From Litorimonas sp963972195 (lineage in GTDB: Bacteria > Pseudomonadota > Alphaproteobacteria > Caulobacterales > Maricaulaceae), in the NCBI GenBank assembly GCA_963972195.1, contig CAXATH010000006.1:124001-188000 (forward strand): a stretch of DNA of 64,000 nt, read 5' to 3'. Below, piece by piece: positions 34,831-43,788 of this stretch. Position numbers and translations under genes: made by a program. Under the pieces are notes generated by a model. That model had not been told where the DNA came from. It made no database searches and was given only the letters and a program-made list of their open reading frames with translations. Position 1 is the stretch's first letter; each line of letters starts with the position of its first letter.

Positions 34831-35637
34831 ATGACCGTTCGTATTGACCAAACCTTTTCCGATCTGAAAGCTCAGAACAAGGCGGCTTTTGTCGCCTATA
34901 TTATGGGCGGCGATCCGGACCGAAAAACCTCTCAGAAAATGCTAGACGCTCTCCCCGAACACGGAGTGGATATTATTGAGCTCGGCATCCCCTTTACCGA
35001 TCCCATGGCTGACGGCCCTGTCATCGAAGACGCCGGAATACGGGCGAGGAAATCTGGCACAACCCTTAAGACTGTGCTTGAAATGGCAAAAGAATTTCGA
35101 ACAAAAAACACGACCACGCCCATCATCGTCATGGGATACTGCAACCCCATTCATCATATGGGCTATGAGGCATTTTCAAGAGCCGCGAAAGACGCAGGTG
35201 TCGACGGCGCCATCATTGTTGACCTCCCGCCCGAAGAAGACACAGAGCTCCGCGCCGCCTTTGACACGCATGACTTGGCCCTCATCCGCCTGGCTACGCC
35301 GACGACAAATGCCAAACGTCTCCCCAAAGTCGTCGAGGGTACAAAGGGGTTTGTCTATTACGTGTCCATGACCGGCGTGACAGGGGCAAATAACGTCGCG
35401 AACAAGGAAAAAGGTACATCCATCCAAGAACAAGTCTCTCGCGTCAAAGAGGCGGCGAACCTTCCCGTTGTCGTTGGCTTTGGCGTCAAAACCCCCGAAC
35501 GCGCCCGCGTCGTTGCCAAAGACGCCGACGGCGTTGTGGTCGGAACCGCGATTGTCAAAACAATGTTTGAAGACGGCGTTGACGCGGCTTTGGCTCTCGT
35601 CAAATCTTTGGCCGACGCGACGCATGGAGAAACTTAA
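34831..35637 (+). CDS. trpA: Tryptophan synthase alpha chain
   Basis: A 268-residue TIM-barrel enzyme that releases indole from indole-glycerol-phosphate. The start MTVRIDQTFSDLKAQNKAAF fits the family, so the ATG at 34831 is preferred over the open frame from 34672. Catalytic residues are Glu50 (DIIELGIPFTDP) and Asp61 (ADGPVI). The phosphate loops VVGFGVKTPERA and DGVVVGTAIVK are present. It lies 58 bases after the exported-protein cluster rather than next to trpB, and the small gene after it starts at the next base. Confidence 0.95.
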   Translation: MTVRIDQTFSDLKAQNKAAFVAYIMGGDPDRKTSQKMLDALPEHGVDIIELGIPFTDPMADGPVIEDAGIRARKSGTTLKTVLEMAKEFRTKNTTTPIIVMGYCNPIHHMGYEAFSRAAKDAGVDGAIIVDLPPEEDTELRAAFDTHDLALIRLATPTTNAKRLPKVVEGTKGFVYYVSMTGVTGANNVANKEKGTSIQEQVSRVKEAANLPVVVGFGVKTPERARVVAKDADGVVVGTAIVKTMFEDGVDAALALVKSLADATHGET

Positions 35638-35910
35638 ATGGCCTGGGAACGACGCCGACATCCTGAACTCGAAGCAGATTTGGATATCCTACTCTCTGAC
35701 ATGTGCACGGAATGGAATATGTGCGCGGGTGTCACCGCGAAGGATTTGCTAAAAGACGGCAAACCACTCACCTCGAAACGGTTTACCGAAGCCTTAATTA
35801 TCGCAGAAGGCCTTAAGCCCGAGGAAGAAACCAATATGGTGCGCCGCATCAAACGAAAATTTGTCCAGCGTTATGGCCATGTCGTGACCAAAAAAGAATA
35901 TTCGATCTAG
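35638..35910 (+). CDS. Small basic-ended protein coupled to trpA, function unknown
   Basis: A 90-residue protein I do not recognise. It begins directly after the trpA stop (TAAATG), so translation is likely coupled. The sequence is soluble and probably all-helical: ELEADLDILLSDMCTEWNMC, then DLLKDGKPLTSKRFTEALI and MVRRIKRKFVQRYG. It contains two Cys. The basic C-terminal half could bind nucleic acid, which is a guess. Codon use looks like its neighbours. It converges with the small membrane protein gene. Confidence 0.6.
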   Translation: MAWERRRHPELEADLDILLSDMCTEWNMCAGVTAKDLLKDGKPLTSKRFTEALIIAEGLKPEEETNMVRRIKRKFVQRYGHVVTKKEYSI

Positions 35911-35955
35911 AATATTTCTGGCGTCAACGCTCAGGGCACCCTTGGCTTTCAAGCG

Positions 35956-36213
35956 TTACGAGCCAGCCTCTTTCCCCATAGCGGGTTTAATGAGCCACCT
36001 GTAAATCCCCAATAGGTTTATCCCGGTCAAAACGACATTTTGTATCGTCAGCGGAGGTTCGCCGGCCAATATGCCAAATGTGACCCAGGCAATGGAAGAC
36101 CCTGTAAATATGATGAAACCATAGCCGGAGACTTTTGCGGAGATATTCAAAGCGACCATGATGGCCGCAACAATTCCCGTGATTGTGGCGAACCACTGAA
36201 CAATATCTTCCAT
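35956..36213 (-). CDS. Small three-helix membrane protein
   Basis: An 85-residue protein with three hydrophobic helices (about residues 6-26, 33-52 and 56-76). Size and three-helix layout resemble SemiSWEET-like or PnuC-related small transporters: the last helix reads VVLTGINLLGIYRWLI. The characteristic PQ motif is not visible, so this is only a structural hint. It is a single gene, converging with the small gene after trpA. Function unknown. Confidence 0.55.
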   Translation of the reverse strand: MEDIVQWFATITGIVAAIMVALNISAKVSGYGFIIFTGSSIAWVTFGILAGEPPLTIQNVVLTGINLLGIYRWLIKPAMGKEAGS

Positions 36214-36313
36214 AAGTATTATAGCCGTTTTGGTTGGGTATAGAGCTACGCATGAGAATGCAAAGTTGTTTCCTCAAATCTGCTGCGGCTAGTCGGAATA
36301 ATTTAAAAGCTGC

Positions 36314-36667
36314 TCACCTTGGATATTTCACGCCCCAATCGCCCAAAGCCTGAATAACCTTTTGCAAGTCTTTTCCTTTTTGTGTGAGGCTATATTCCAC
36401 TTTAGGCGGAACCACAGGATAGACTTTTCGGTGGACAATTTCTTCCGCTTCTAACTCGCGCAATTGCTTTGTCAGGCTTCGCTGCGTCACATCGCCAACA
36501 CGGCGGGAAAGCTCATTAAATCTCAGCGTCTCCCCCATCAGGTGATAGATAATCAAACCTTTCCACTTCCCTGCAATTTGTTCCAAGGCCGCTTCGATGG
36601 GGCATCCCATGCTACAATCATAATGCTCAAAGCGCGGCTGTGTGCCGATATTTTTTACAGTATCCAT
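36314..36667 (-). CDS. HxlR-family transcriptional regulator
   Basis: A 117-residue winged-helix regulator. The family core CPIEAALEQIAGKWKGLII is followed by LRFNELSRRVGDVTQRSLTKQ (spanned here) and VYPVVPPKVEYSLTQKG. Two cysteines (DCSMGC) lie just before the DNA-binding domain, where several HxlR proteins sense electrophiles or oxidants. The ATG at 36667 is chosen because the longer frame (to 36790) runs into the divergent gene. It diverges from the SDR gene across a palindrome-bearing intergenic region, so it probably controls that gene and itself. Confidence 0.85.
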   Translation of the reverse strand: MDTVKNIGTQPRFEHYDCSMGCPIEAALEQIAGKWKGLIIYHLMGETLRFNELSRRVGDVTQRSLTKQLRELEAEEIVHRKVYPVVPPKVEYSLTQKGKDLQKVIQALGDWGVKYPR

Positions 36668-36677
36668 TATGTACCTA

Positions 36678-36716
36678 TATGCATAAATATTGCGTACTTG
36701 TGCAAATGTATGCGTA
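36678..36716. promoter_or_regulatory. Imperfect palindrome between HxlR-like and SDR genes
   Basis: The left arm TATGCATAAATATTGC and the inverted right arm around GCAAATGTATGCGTA share most positions with a short centre near 36697. This is the expected place and form of an operator for the divergent HxlR-type regulator. Confidence 0.5.
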
Positions 36717-36728
36717 GGCCTATTTAAT

Positions 36729-37574
36729 TTGTCAACAGACAGAAAAGGCTTCGCAGACATTTCCAAAACAATCCTCATCACAGGATCCACAGATGGTATT
36801 GGCTTGGCAACGGCAGAAATGCTGTTGGAGCAAAACCATAAAGTTCTCCTTCACGGGCGAAACGGCGAGAAGCTGAAATCATTGAAAGAAAAGCTGGCGA
36901 CTAAATTTGGTCCTCAAAAAGTAAAGGCTTATTTGGCGGATTTAACCCTCTCCTCCGATGTCGAGACCCTCGTTAAAGAAGTCAGGGCTGACCACAAAAG
37001 TCTCGATGTGCTCATCAACAACGCGGGAGTCTTTAAAACCTCCTCCATTTCTACGCCCTACGGTCTGGATACGCGCTTTGTCGTAAACACCATTGCCCCT
37101 TATTTTTTGACCAAGCAGCTTTTATCCCTGCTCCCCGTGGACGGCCGAATTATAAACCTTTCATCCGCGGCTCAAGCCCCCGTCGAAATTGAGGCCTTAC
37201 TCGGCAAACGGCAGCTTTCCAATAGTGCCGCCTATGCCCAGAGCAAGCTTGCTCTGACAATCTGGTCGCAGAACCTCGCTGGAGATCTGGCACCGGGTAG
37301 CCCCTCAATCTTTTCGGTAAATCCGGCCTCAATGCTGGGAAGCAAAATGGTGAAACAGGCCTATGGCGTTGACGGAGCGGATTTGCGCATTGGCGCGGAC
37401 ATCCTCACCCGAGCCGCCTTGTCAGACGAGTTCAATCAGGCCGCCGGCAAATATTACGATAATGATCGCAAGGCGTTTGCGTCGCCGCATCCGGACGCGT
37501 CAAACCCTGAAAAAGTGTCCAGCATAATGGCAGGTTTATCCGAGGCGCTAAAAATTTATACGACTGCGGATTAG
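36729..37574 (+). CDS. Short-chain dehydrogenase/reductase
   Basis: An SDR of about 280 residues. The cofactor motif ILITGSTDGIGLATAE is near the N-terminus, VLINNAGVF follows, and the catalytic pair is in SAAYAQSKLALT (Tyr and Lys four apart). The layout is like the retinol-dehydrogenase/WW-domain-oxidoreductase branch. The start is uncertain: no ATG exists; TTG at 36729 is used here, TTG at 36690 lies inside the palindrome, and an ATT at 36759 would give ISKTILITG, the usual SDR beginning. It diverges from the HxlR-like regulator and is followed by an oxidoreductase gene after 71 bases. Confidence 0.82.
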   Translation: MSTDRKGFADISKTILITGSTDGIGLATAEMLLEQNHKVLLHGRNGEKLKSLKEKLATKFGPQKVKAYLADLTLSSDVETLVKEVRADHKSLDVLINNAGVFKTSSISTPYGLDTRFVVNTIAPYFLTKQLLSLLPVDGRIINLSSAAQAPVEIEALLGKRQLSNSAAYAQSKLALTIWSQNLAGDLAPGSPSIFSVNPASMLGSKMVKQAYGVDGADLRIGADILTRAALSDEFNQAAGKYYDNDRKAFASPHPDASNPEKVSSIMAGLSEALKIYTTAD

Positions 37575-37645
37575 CTTTCCGCCCGAAAACTTAACTCAAC
37601 CCAGCGCCCAATTTTCGCGGCGCAGAGACCTTTAGGAGACTTACG

Positions 37646-38635
37646 ATGAAAGCCATGACACTCAATACTTACGGAGACACCGCGGAATTTGAAGAGGCTG
37701 AATTACCGCGCCCCGAGCCAGACGCCGGACATGTGATCGTTCGTATCAGCGCGACCAGCGTCAATACGGTCGACACCATGATCCGAAATATGGGACAGGA
37801 CGAGCTGCCCTTCGCCCCTGACCTGCCTGCCATACTCGGGATGGACTTTGCCGGGACAGTGGAGTCCGTTGGAGACGGCGTGACCGAATATAAGGTAGGC
37901 GATGAAGTTTACGGCTGCGCCGGAGGGTTAGGAGACCTGCAGGGTGCATTGGCTGAATATATGCCCGCCGATGTTCGCCTGATTTCCCACAAACCAAAAT
38001 CGCTTTCTATGCGCGAAGCCGCCGCGCTTCCTTTGGTGGCGATAACAGCCTTTGAGGGCCTGAAGCGTGCAGGCATAGGCGGCGCTCAAAAGGTATTGGT
38101 ACATGGCGGAACAGGCGGCGTCGGGCATGTCGCCGTGCAGCTGGCTAAACATTTTGGCGCCGAGGTTTTCACGACAATCAGCAATGACGACGAGACCTCG
38201 ATAGTCGAAAAATTCGGAGCTCGCGCCATTAATTACAAAACCGAATCTGTAGAAGATTATGTTTCAAAACATACCGATGACAAAGGGTTTGATATCGTTT
38301 TTGATTCCGTTGGCGGCGAAAACCTCGCCAAGTCCTTAAAAGCAGCGGCCCTGAACGCCCAAATCGCGACGACGGTTTCCATGTTGGAAATGGATTTAAC
38401 ACCGGTTCATTTTAAGGGATTATCCCTACATGTCGTCTTTATGCTCATCCCGATGATTCATAACTTTAGACGATGTGATCACGGCGCAATTCTTTCCGAA
38501 CTTCGCGACATTGTTGATGCAGGCGCTCTTACGCCTCTGCTTGATGAGACCGAGTTCGGCCTCAAAGATGTCGGGAAAGCTTATAGCCGTTTATCTAGCG
38601 GCAAGGCGACCGGCAAAGTCGTTATCAGCGTTTGA
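37646..38635 (+). CDS. Quinone-oxidoreductase-like MDR enzyme (NADP-dependent)
   Basis: A 329-residue medium-chain reductase without the zinc ligands of alcohol dehydrogenases. The N-terminal GroES-like part includes ILGMDFAGTVESVGDGVTEY, and the Rossmann motif is VLVHGGTGGVGHVAVQLAK. It resembles zeta-crystallin/QOR enzymes reducing quinones or enones. With the SDR upstream and the HxlR regulator, it looks like a small module against reactive carbonyls or quinones. GGAG sits 7 bases before the ATG. Substrate unknown. Confidence 0.85.
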   Translation: MKAMTLNTYGDTAEFEEAELPRPEPDAGHVIVRISATSVNTVDTMIRNMGQDELPFAPDLPAILGMDFAGTVESVGDGVTEYKVGDEVYGCAGGLGDLQGALAEYMPADVRLISHKPKSLSMREAAALPLVAITAFEGLKRAGIGGAQKVLVHGGTGGVGHVAVQLAKHFGAEVFTTISNDDETSIVEKFGARAINYKTESVEDYVSKHTDDKGFDIVFDSVGGENLAKSLKAAALNAQIATTVSMLEMDLTPVHFKGLSLHVVFMLIPMIHNFRRCDHGAILSELRDIVDAGALTPLLDETEFGLKDVGKAYSRLSSGKATGKVVISV

Positions 38636-38898
38636 GAAAAATAGACTGGAAAAATGTATAGGCTGGACGGGCCGCACATCTCTGAAGCGAAGGCGTCCGT
38701 CCGGCACTGGGATAAATATCCACACCCCAAGCGCCTTCTCGCCCCAGCCGGGGTCACGTTATTCCCCCAATGCTCAGATCGGCCCACGGAAAATTTTCCT
38801 AATGATAAGGAACTCTATTTGAATTCACGAATTCTCTTTACATCATCACGCCTCATCAAGTGCCAGAGACGTGAATTAATTTTAAAGGAGAAAATTCC

Positions 38899-39330
38899 AT
38901 GAGCAAACGCGACATTAAAGCCCTGAATTCAGTCACCAAAACACTTATCGATAGCTGCGAAGGCTATAAGACTTGTTGCGACGTCTCAGACGATGATTAT
39001 AGCCTACAACAGGAATTTAAAAGCCGGGAACAAGAACGGCGGGATCTAGTGGCGGAAATTCAAATGCACGTCCGAAAGATTGGCGGCGATCCGGAAGAGG
39101 ATGGCAGCATGGCAGGGGCCGTCCATCGTGGTTTCACACGCTTCTCATCACTTTTCAGAGACGACGAAAAAGCGGCAATTTCCGCTTTGGATGACGGCGA
39201 AGAGCATCTAGCGGAGAAAATTGAGGACAAATTGGAGGATGATGAACTCCTCCCTGAGACCCGGACTCTTCTGCAAAAAGCTCATACGTCTGCAAAATCC
39301 GGAGAGACATTTGCGGATATGCTTGACTAA
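38899..39330 (+). CDS. DUF2383 / PA2169-type four-helix bundle protein
   Basis: A 143-residue helical protein: LNSVTKTLIDSCEGYKTCCD, then SREQERRDLVAEIQMHVRKIG and ISALDDGEEHLAEKIEDKLE. This is the ferritin-like DUF2383 pattern (PA2169 family) seen in stress-induced proteins. Two extra cysteines are next to each other (TCC). Function is unknown, with no clear metal ligands to claim. It has a strong AAAGGAG ribosome site and is followed by a strong terminator, so it forms a monocistronic unit. Confidence 0.85.
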   Translation: MSKRDIKALNSVTKTLIDSCEGYKTCCDVSDDDYSLQQEFKSREQERRDLVAEIQMHVRKIGGDPEEDGSMAGAVHRGFTRFSSLFRDDEKAAISALDDGEEHLAEKIEDKLEDDELLPETRTLLQKAHTSAKSGETFADMLD

Positions 39331-39379
39331 AGAATATGCGCATTTGGTTTAGAGTTAAACCTCTATGCCGACGAGTTGG

Positions 39380-39407
39380 CGGGTAGGCTTCGGCCTACCC
39401 GTTTTTA
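39380..39407 (+). terminator. Strong rho-independent terminator after DUF2383 gene
   Basis: GGGTAGGC and GCCTACCC flank a TTCG loop and are followed by GTTTTTATAT. It is 50 bases after the DUF2383 gene stop. On the minus strand it lies beyond the carB stop (39483) but lacks a T-run there. Confidence 0.92.
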
Positions 39408-39482
39408 TATGTCCGCAAATAATCAGACGTTTCCTTCGCAGAGACGCCCCTTTCGCCGAAACCTCTTAGGGCGAAATAAAGC

Positions 39483-42400
39483 TTACTCTCTGGATCCCGC
39501 TGCGATAGATTGCAGGCTCTCGACTTCGTAATCGCCCTTCGACAAATCCTTAATCGCTTCGACGCTGGCGCGCGCGGCGGCGGCTGTCGTGAAATATGGG
39601 ATTTTCTGGGTCAGGGCTGTGCGCCGAAGAGAGAAGCTGTCCTTTAGAGATTGTTTCCCGCTCGTCGTATTAAACACCAGCTGCACATGGCCGTTTTTCA
39701 TCTCGTCGACAATATGCGGACGGCCTTCATGAACCTTTTTCACGTAATCGACTTCGATGCCTTGCTCGCGAAGATATTTCGTCGTGCCGCCTGTCGCCAT
39801 GATTTTGAAACCAAGCTCAATCAGCTCGCGGGCAAGCTCCGCCATTTTTGGCTTATGCTCTTCGCGCACCGAGATAAAGACGGTTCCGGTTTTTGGTAAG
39901 ACAACGCCGCCGCCGAGCTGGCTCTTGGCAAAGGCCATACCGAAAGTTTCAGATAGTCCCATCACTTCGCCGGTCGAGCGCATCTCAGGGCCGAGCACCG
40001 TGTCGACACCCGGGAAGCGGGCAAAGGGGAAAACCGCTTCCTTGACCGCAATGTATTTTTGCGGACGAACCGAGAAATCAAATTCTGAAAGTTTATGACC
40101 CGCCATGACTTTCGCCGCGATAGAAGCGATCGGCAGGTTGATGGCTTTAGCCACAAACGGCACGGTACGCGAGGCGCGCGGGTTTACTTCGATGAGATAA
40201 ACCGTTCCGTCCTTGACCGCGAATTGCGTATTCATAAACCCGACAACGCCGAGTTCAAGTGCGAGCGCTTTGGCCTGACGGCCAAGCTCCGCCACGACAT
40301 CGCCCGACAATGTATAGGGCGGAAGCGAACAGGCCGAGTCACCGGAATGAACCCCGGCTTCTTCGATATGCTCCATAATACCGGCGACATAGACGTCTTC
40401 GCCGTCACAAATGACGTCCACATCCACCTCGACGGCGTCGCGCAAATACTGGTCAATCAATAAGGGCGATTTGCCGGACACTTTTACCGCTTCCGTGATG
40501 TAGCGGTTCAGCTCTGCATCATTATCAACGATCTCCATGCCGCGTCCGCCTAGCACATTGGACGGGCGAAGGACGAGCGGGTACCCAACAATATCTGCCG
40601 CGGATTGAGCTTCTTTGGCGTTACGCGCAATCATATTATTAGGCTGTTTCAAACCAAGCGTTTCCACGAGATCTTTAAACCGCTCTCTGTCTTCGGCGCG
40701 GTCCAAGGCGTCCCGTTTTGTCCCCAAGAGCGGAATACCATTTTCCTCAAGAGCCTCTGCCAATTTCAACGGGGTCTGCCCGCCAAATTGCACAACCACG
40801 CCGAGAAGCTCGCCGCTCTCTTGTTCGGTCATAATTAATTCGAGAACATCTTCTTCGGTGAGCGGTTCGAAATAGAGACGGTCAGATGTATCATAATCTG
40901 TTGAAACTGTTTCCGGATTGCAATTGACCATGATGGATTCGACATCAATATCCGCCATCGCATAGGCGGCGTGGCAGCAACAATAATCAAATTCTATTCC
41001 CTGACCAATTCTGTTGGGGCCGCCGCCAAGGATGATAACTTTCTTGCGGTCCGAGACGCGCGCTTCGTCTTCGACGACGCCGTCAAAGCTCGGATTTTCA
41101 TAAGTCGAATACATGTAAGGCGTCTTGGCCTGGAATTCTGCCGCGCAGGTATCCACCCGTTTATAGACGGGCCGAACGCCGGCTTTCCGCCGGGCCTTAC
41201 GCACCGCCTGCTCAGATTTCCCGGTCAGCTCTGCCAAGCGCGCATCTGAAAATCCTTCGGACTTGATGGCGCGCCATGTTTCGGCGTCTTTCGGCAATCC
41301 GGTTTGTCTGATCCACTCTTCGGCTTTTACGAGCGCTTCGATCTGGCGGAGGAACCACGGATCGATTTTGGTATATTGGAACACCTTCTCGACCGTAAAT
41401 CCGTGACGGAAAGCCTGCGCCACGACAAGGAGACGATCCGGCGCAAGGATTGAAAGCCGGGCTTTGATAGCGCTTTTGAGCTCTTCCGCATCCATCTCGC
41501 CTGTCGGGTCAATCTCGACCTCATTCAGTCCGGTCAGATCAGTTTCCAAAGACCTGAGCGCTTTTTGGAAACTTTCGGAGAAAGTCCGGCCAATTGCCAT
41601 GGCTTCGCCAACCGACTTCATCGCTGTCGTCAAAATAGGTTCAGAGCCAGGGAATTTTTCGAATGCAAAACGCGGAATTTTGGTTACGACATAATCAATT
41701 GTCGGCTCAAAGGCCGCAGGGGTCGCGCCCGTAATATCATTATCCAGCTCATCCAGCGTGTAGCCGACGGCTAGTTTCGCCGCAATTCTGGCGATAGGGA
41801 AACCTGTCGCCTTGGACGCCAAAGCGGAGGATCGGGACACCCGTGGATTCATTTCGATCACGACCATGCGCCCGTCTTCAGGATTGACGCCAAACTGAAC
41901 GTTTGAGCCGCCGGTCTCGACGCCGATTTCCCGAAGCACAGCAATCGAGGCGTCTCGCATGCGCTGATATTCTTTATCCGTCAGGGTGAGCGCTGGAGCC
42001 ACAGTGATGGAGTCGCCCGTATGAACGCCCATGGGATCGATATTTTCGATAGCGCAGATGATGATGCAGTTATCCGCTTTGTCGCGAACCACTTCCATCT
42101 CGTATTCTTTCCAGCCCAGCAGGCTTTCATCGACCAGAACCTGATGCGTCGGCGACGCCATCAGGCCGGATCGGATAATCTCTTCATATTCTTCGATATT
42201 ATAGGCCACGCCGCCACCAGTTCCGCCCATCGTAAAGGCGGGGCGGATAATGGCCGGGAGCCCGGTAAAATCGAGCGCTTCCATAGCTTTGGCGATTCCT
42301 GCCTGGATGTCTCCGTCGGGCGCGGTGACAATTGTCGCACGGGGGTTTTCAAGACCGATCTTCGTCATCGCCTCGGCAAACCGCTCGCGGTTCTCTGCCT

Positions 42401-42773
42401 TGTCGATAACATCGGCTTTCGCGCCGATCATCTCGACGCCGTGTTTTTTAAGCGCGCCGCTGGCTTCCAGCGCGAGCGCCGTATTAAGCGCGGTCTGTCC
42501 GCCCATAGTGGGCAGGAGCGCATCCGGCTTCTCAATCGCGATAATCTTTTCGACAATTTCGGGGGTGATGGGCTCGACATAGGTGGCGTCAGCCATGCCG
42601 GGGTCCGTCATAATGGTGGCTGGGTTGGAGTTCACCAGTATAACGCGGTAGCCTTCCTCTTTTAGAGCTTTACAGGCCTGAACGCCGGAGTAATCAAACT
42701 CACATGCTTGGCCAATAATAATGGGGCCTGCCCCTATAATCAGAATGGAAGAAATATCAGTACGTTTAGGCAT
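39483..42773 (-). CDS. carB: Carbamoyl-phosphate synthase large chain
   Basis: A 1096-residue enzyme producing carbamoyl phosphate for arginine and pyrimidines. It has two homologous ATP-grasp halves: an N-terminal half with MGGQTALNTALALE, and a C-terminal half with IILGGGPNRIGQGIEFDYCC (spanned) and VVQFGGQTPLKLAEALEE. A C-terminal MGS-like allosteric domain ends the protein (MATGGTTKYLREQGI). The first domain reads IIIGQACEFDYSGVQACKAL. Length is normal. It is separated from carA by an M48 protease and a reductase gene; both car genes are on the minus strand. Confidence 0.97.
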   Translation of the reverse strand: MPKRTDISSILIIGAGPIIIGQACEFDYSGVQACKALKEEGYRVILVNSNPATIMTDPGMADATYVEPITPEIVEKIIAIEKPDALLPTMGGQTALNTALALEASGALKKHGVEMIGAKADVIDKAENRERFAEAMTKIGLENPRATIVTAPDGDIQAGIAKAMEALDFTGLPAIIRPAFTMGGTGGGVAYNIEEYEEIIRSGLMASPTHQVLVDESLLGWKEYEMEVVRDKADNCIIICAIENIDPMGVHTGDSITVAPALTLTDKEYQRMRDASIAVLREIGVETGGSNVQFGVNPEDGRMVVIEMNPRVSRSSALASKATGFPIARIAAKLAVGYTLDELDNDITGATPAAFEPTIDYVVTKIPRFAFEKFPGSEPILTTAMKSVGEAMAIGRTFSESFQKALRSLETDLTGLNEVEIDPTGEMDAEELKSAIKARLSILAPDRLLVVAQAFRHGFTVEKVFQYTKIDPWFLRQIEALVKAEEWIRQTGLPKDAETWRAIKSEGFSDARLAELTGKSEQAVRKARRKAGVRPVYKRVDTCAAEFQAKTPYMYSTYENPSFDGVVEDEARVSDRKKVIILGGGPNRIGQGIEFDYCCCHAAYAMADIDVESIMVNCNPETVSTDYDTSDRLYFEPLTEEDVLELIMTEQESGELLGVVVQFGGQTPLKLAEALEENGIPLLGTKRDALDRAEDRERFKDLVETLGLKQPNNMIARNAKEAQSAADIVGYPLVLRPSNVLGGRGMEIVDNDAELNRYITEAVKVSGKSPLLIDQYLRDAVEVDVDVICDGEDVYVAGIMEHIEEAGVHSGDSACSLPPYTLSGDVVAELGRQAKALALELGVVGFMNTQFAVKDGTVYLIEVNPRASRTVPFVAKAINLPIASIAAKVMAGHKLSEFDFSVRPQKYIAVKEAVFPFARFPGVDTVLGPEMRSTGEVMGLSETFGMAFAKSQLGGGVVLPKTGTVFISVREEHKPKMAELARELIELGFKIMATGGTTKYLREQGIEVDYVKKVHEGRPHIVDEMKNGHVQLVFNTTSGKQSLKDSFSLRRTALTQKIPYFTTAAAARASVEAIKDLSKGDYEVESLQSIAAGSRE

Positions 42774-42918
42774 GAACGAAGACCCGCTTTCGGCGTTGAA
42801 CGTCTAGAATCCGGCGTAAGAATCCAAATTGCCCCCCTTTAGAGAAATGAACCCGTCGATACAAGTATTACCAAAGCCAAAATATGTGATAGAATGTGAA
42901 TGAACTGAGGACGAATAC

Positions 42919-43779
42919 ATGGTTTTTAGAAATCAATTTGGGGGACGGCGATCGTCTCGGCGCGGCGGCGGATTTCGTTGGCCTGTCATGGTGCTATTCG
43001 CGATAGGCGCGGCCGTTTATTATTTCATGAACCAGGAAGAAGTTCCCTTCACGGGCCGGCAACAGCTTCGCACCATGGAGCCGGAGCAGGAGATGCAGCT
43101 TGGACTGCAATCTTATGAGCAGATTCTAGCAGATAATCGCCAAAATCTGGTGATGTCTGGTGAAATATATGATGCAACGCAGGAAATCGGTAGGCGGATA
43201 GCGGAGGCGGCCTCTAATGAAGATCCAGGATTTGATTGGGCATTCAATGTTATCCAAAGCGATCAGGCCAATGCCTTTGCATTGCCCGGTGGATATACGG
43301 CCGTTTACACGGGACTTATTCCTATTGCGGAAAATGAAAACGGTCTGGCTGTCGTTATGGGTCACGAGGTGGGGCACGCCCTTGCACATCACGGCGCGGA
43401 ACGCATGGCCCAACAAAACATGCAGCGCATTGTCGGCTCCGGCGTCGCCATGAGCGCAGGGGGTATGGATTACGAAGCGCAGCGCGCTGTCATGGGTGTC
43501 TTTGGCGGCATAAGCCAATATGGCTACGCTTTACCTTTTTCACGCAAACACGAGTCCGAGGCGGACTATATCGGATTAGTTCTGATGAGCCGGGCCTGTT
43601 ATGACCCACGCGAAGCCCCTCGTCTCTGGGAGCGCATGGGCGCACAGGCCGGGTCAACGCCTCCCGAATTCCAGAGTACCCACCCCAGCCCGGAAACAAG
43701 GGTAAATGACTTTGAGGCTTGGATGCCTGAAGCCATTGATATCTACAATCAAAACTGCCCGAATAAAATCTCACTCTAG
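42919..43779 (+). CDS. M48-family membrane-anchored metalloprotease
   Basis: A 286-residue zinc protease. A basic, Arg-rich N-terminus precedes one membrane helix (about residues 21-36). The zinc motif HEVGHALAHHGAE has His149, Glu150 and His153, and the third ligand region is SRKHESEADYIGL. It should face the periplasm, as LoiP/BepA-type proteases do in outer-membrane quality control. GAGGAC precedes the ATG. It lies between carB (divergent, 145 bases away) and the reductase gene 9 bases on. Confidence 0.88.
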   Translation: MVFRNQFGGRRSSRRGGGFRWPVMVLFAIGAAVYYFMNQEEVPFTGRQQLRTMEPEQEMQLGLQSYEQILADNRQNLVMSGEIYDATQEIGRRIAEAASNEDPGFDWAFNVIQSDQANAFALPGGYTAVYTGLIPIAENENGLAVVMGHEVGHALAHHGAERMAQQNMQRIVGSGVAMSAGGMDYEAQRAVMGVFGGISQYGYALPFSRKHESEADYIGLVLMSRACYDPREAPRLWERMGAQAGSTPPEFQSTHPSPETRVNDFEAWMPEAIDIYNQNCPNKISL

Positions 43780-43788
43780 AGTTAAATT

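Noticed and set aside
38654..38902. An 82-codon frame ending in an ATGA overlap with the DUF2383 gene
   Set aside because: The overlap looked like translational coupling, but the frame has no family match, and its end merely contains the DUF2383 ribosome site.
42021..42665. A 214-codon frame opposite carB
   Set aside because: Antisense to carB, which is unambiguous; no family features.
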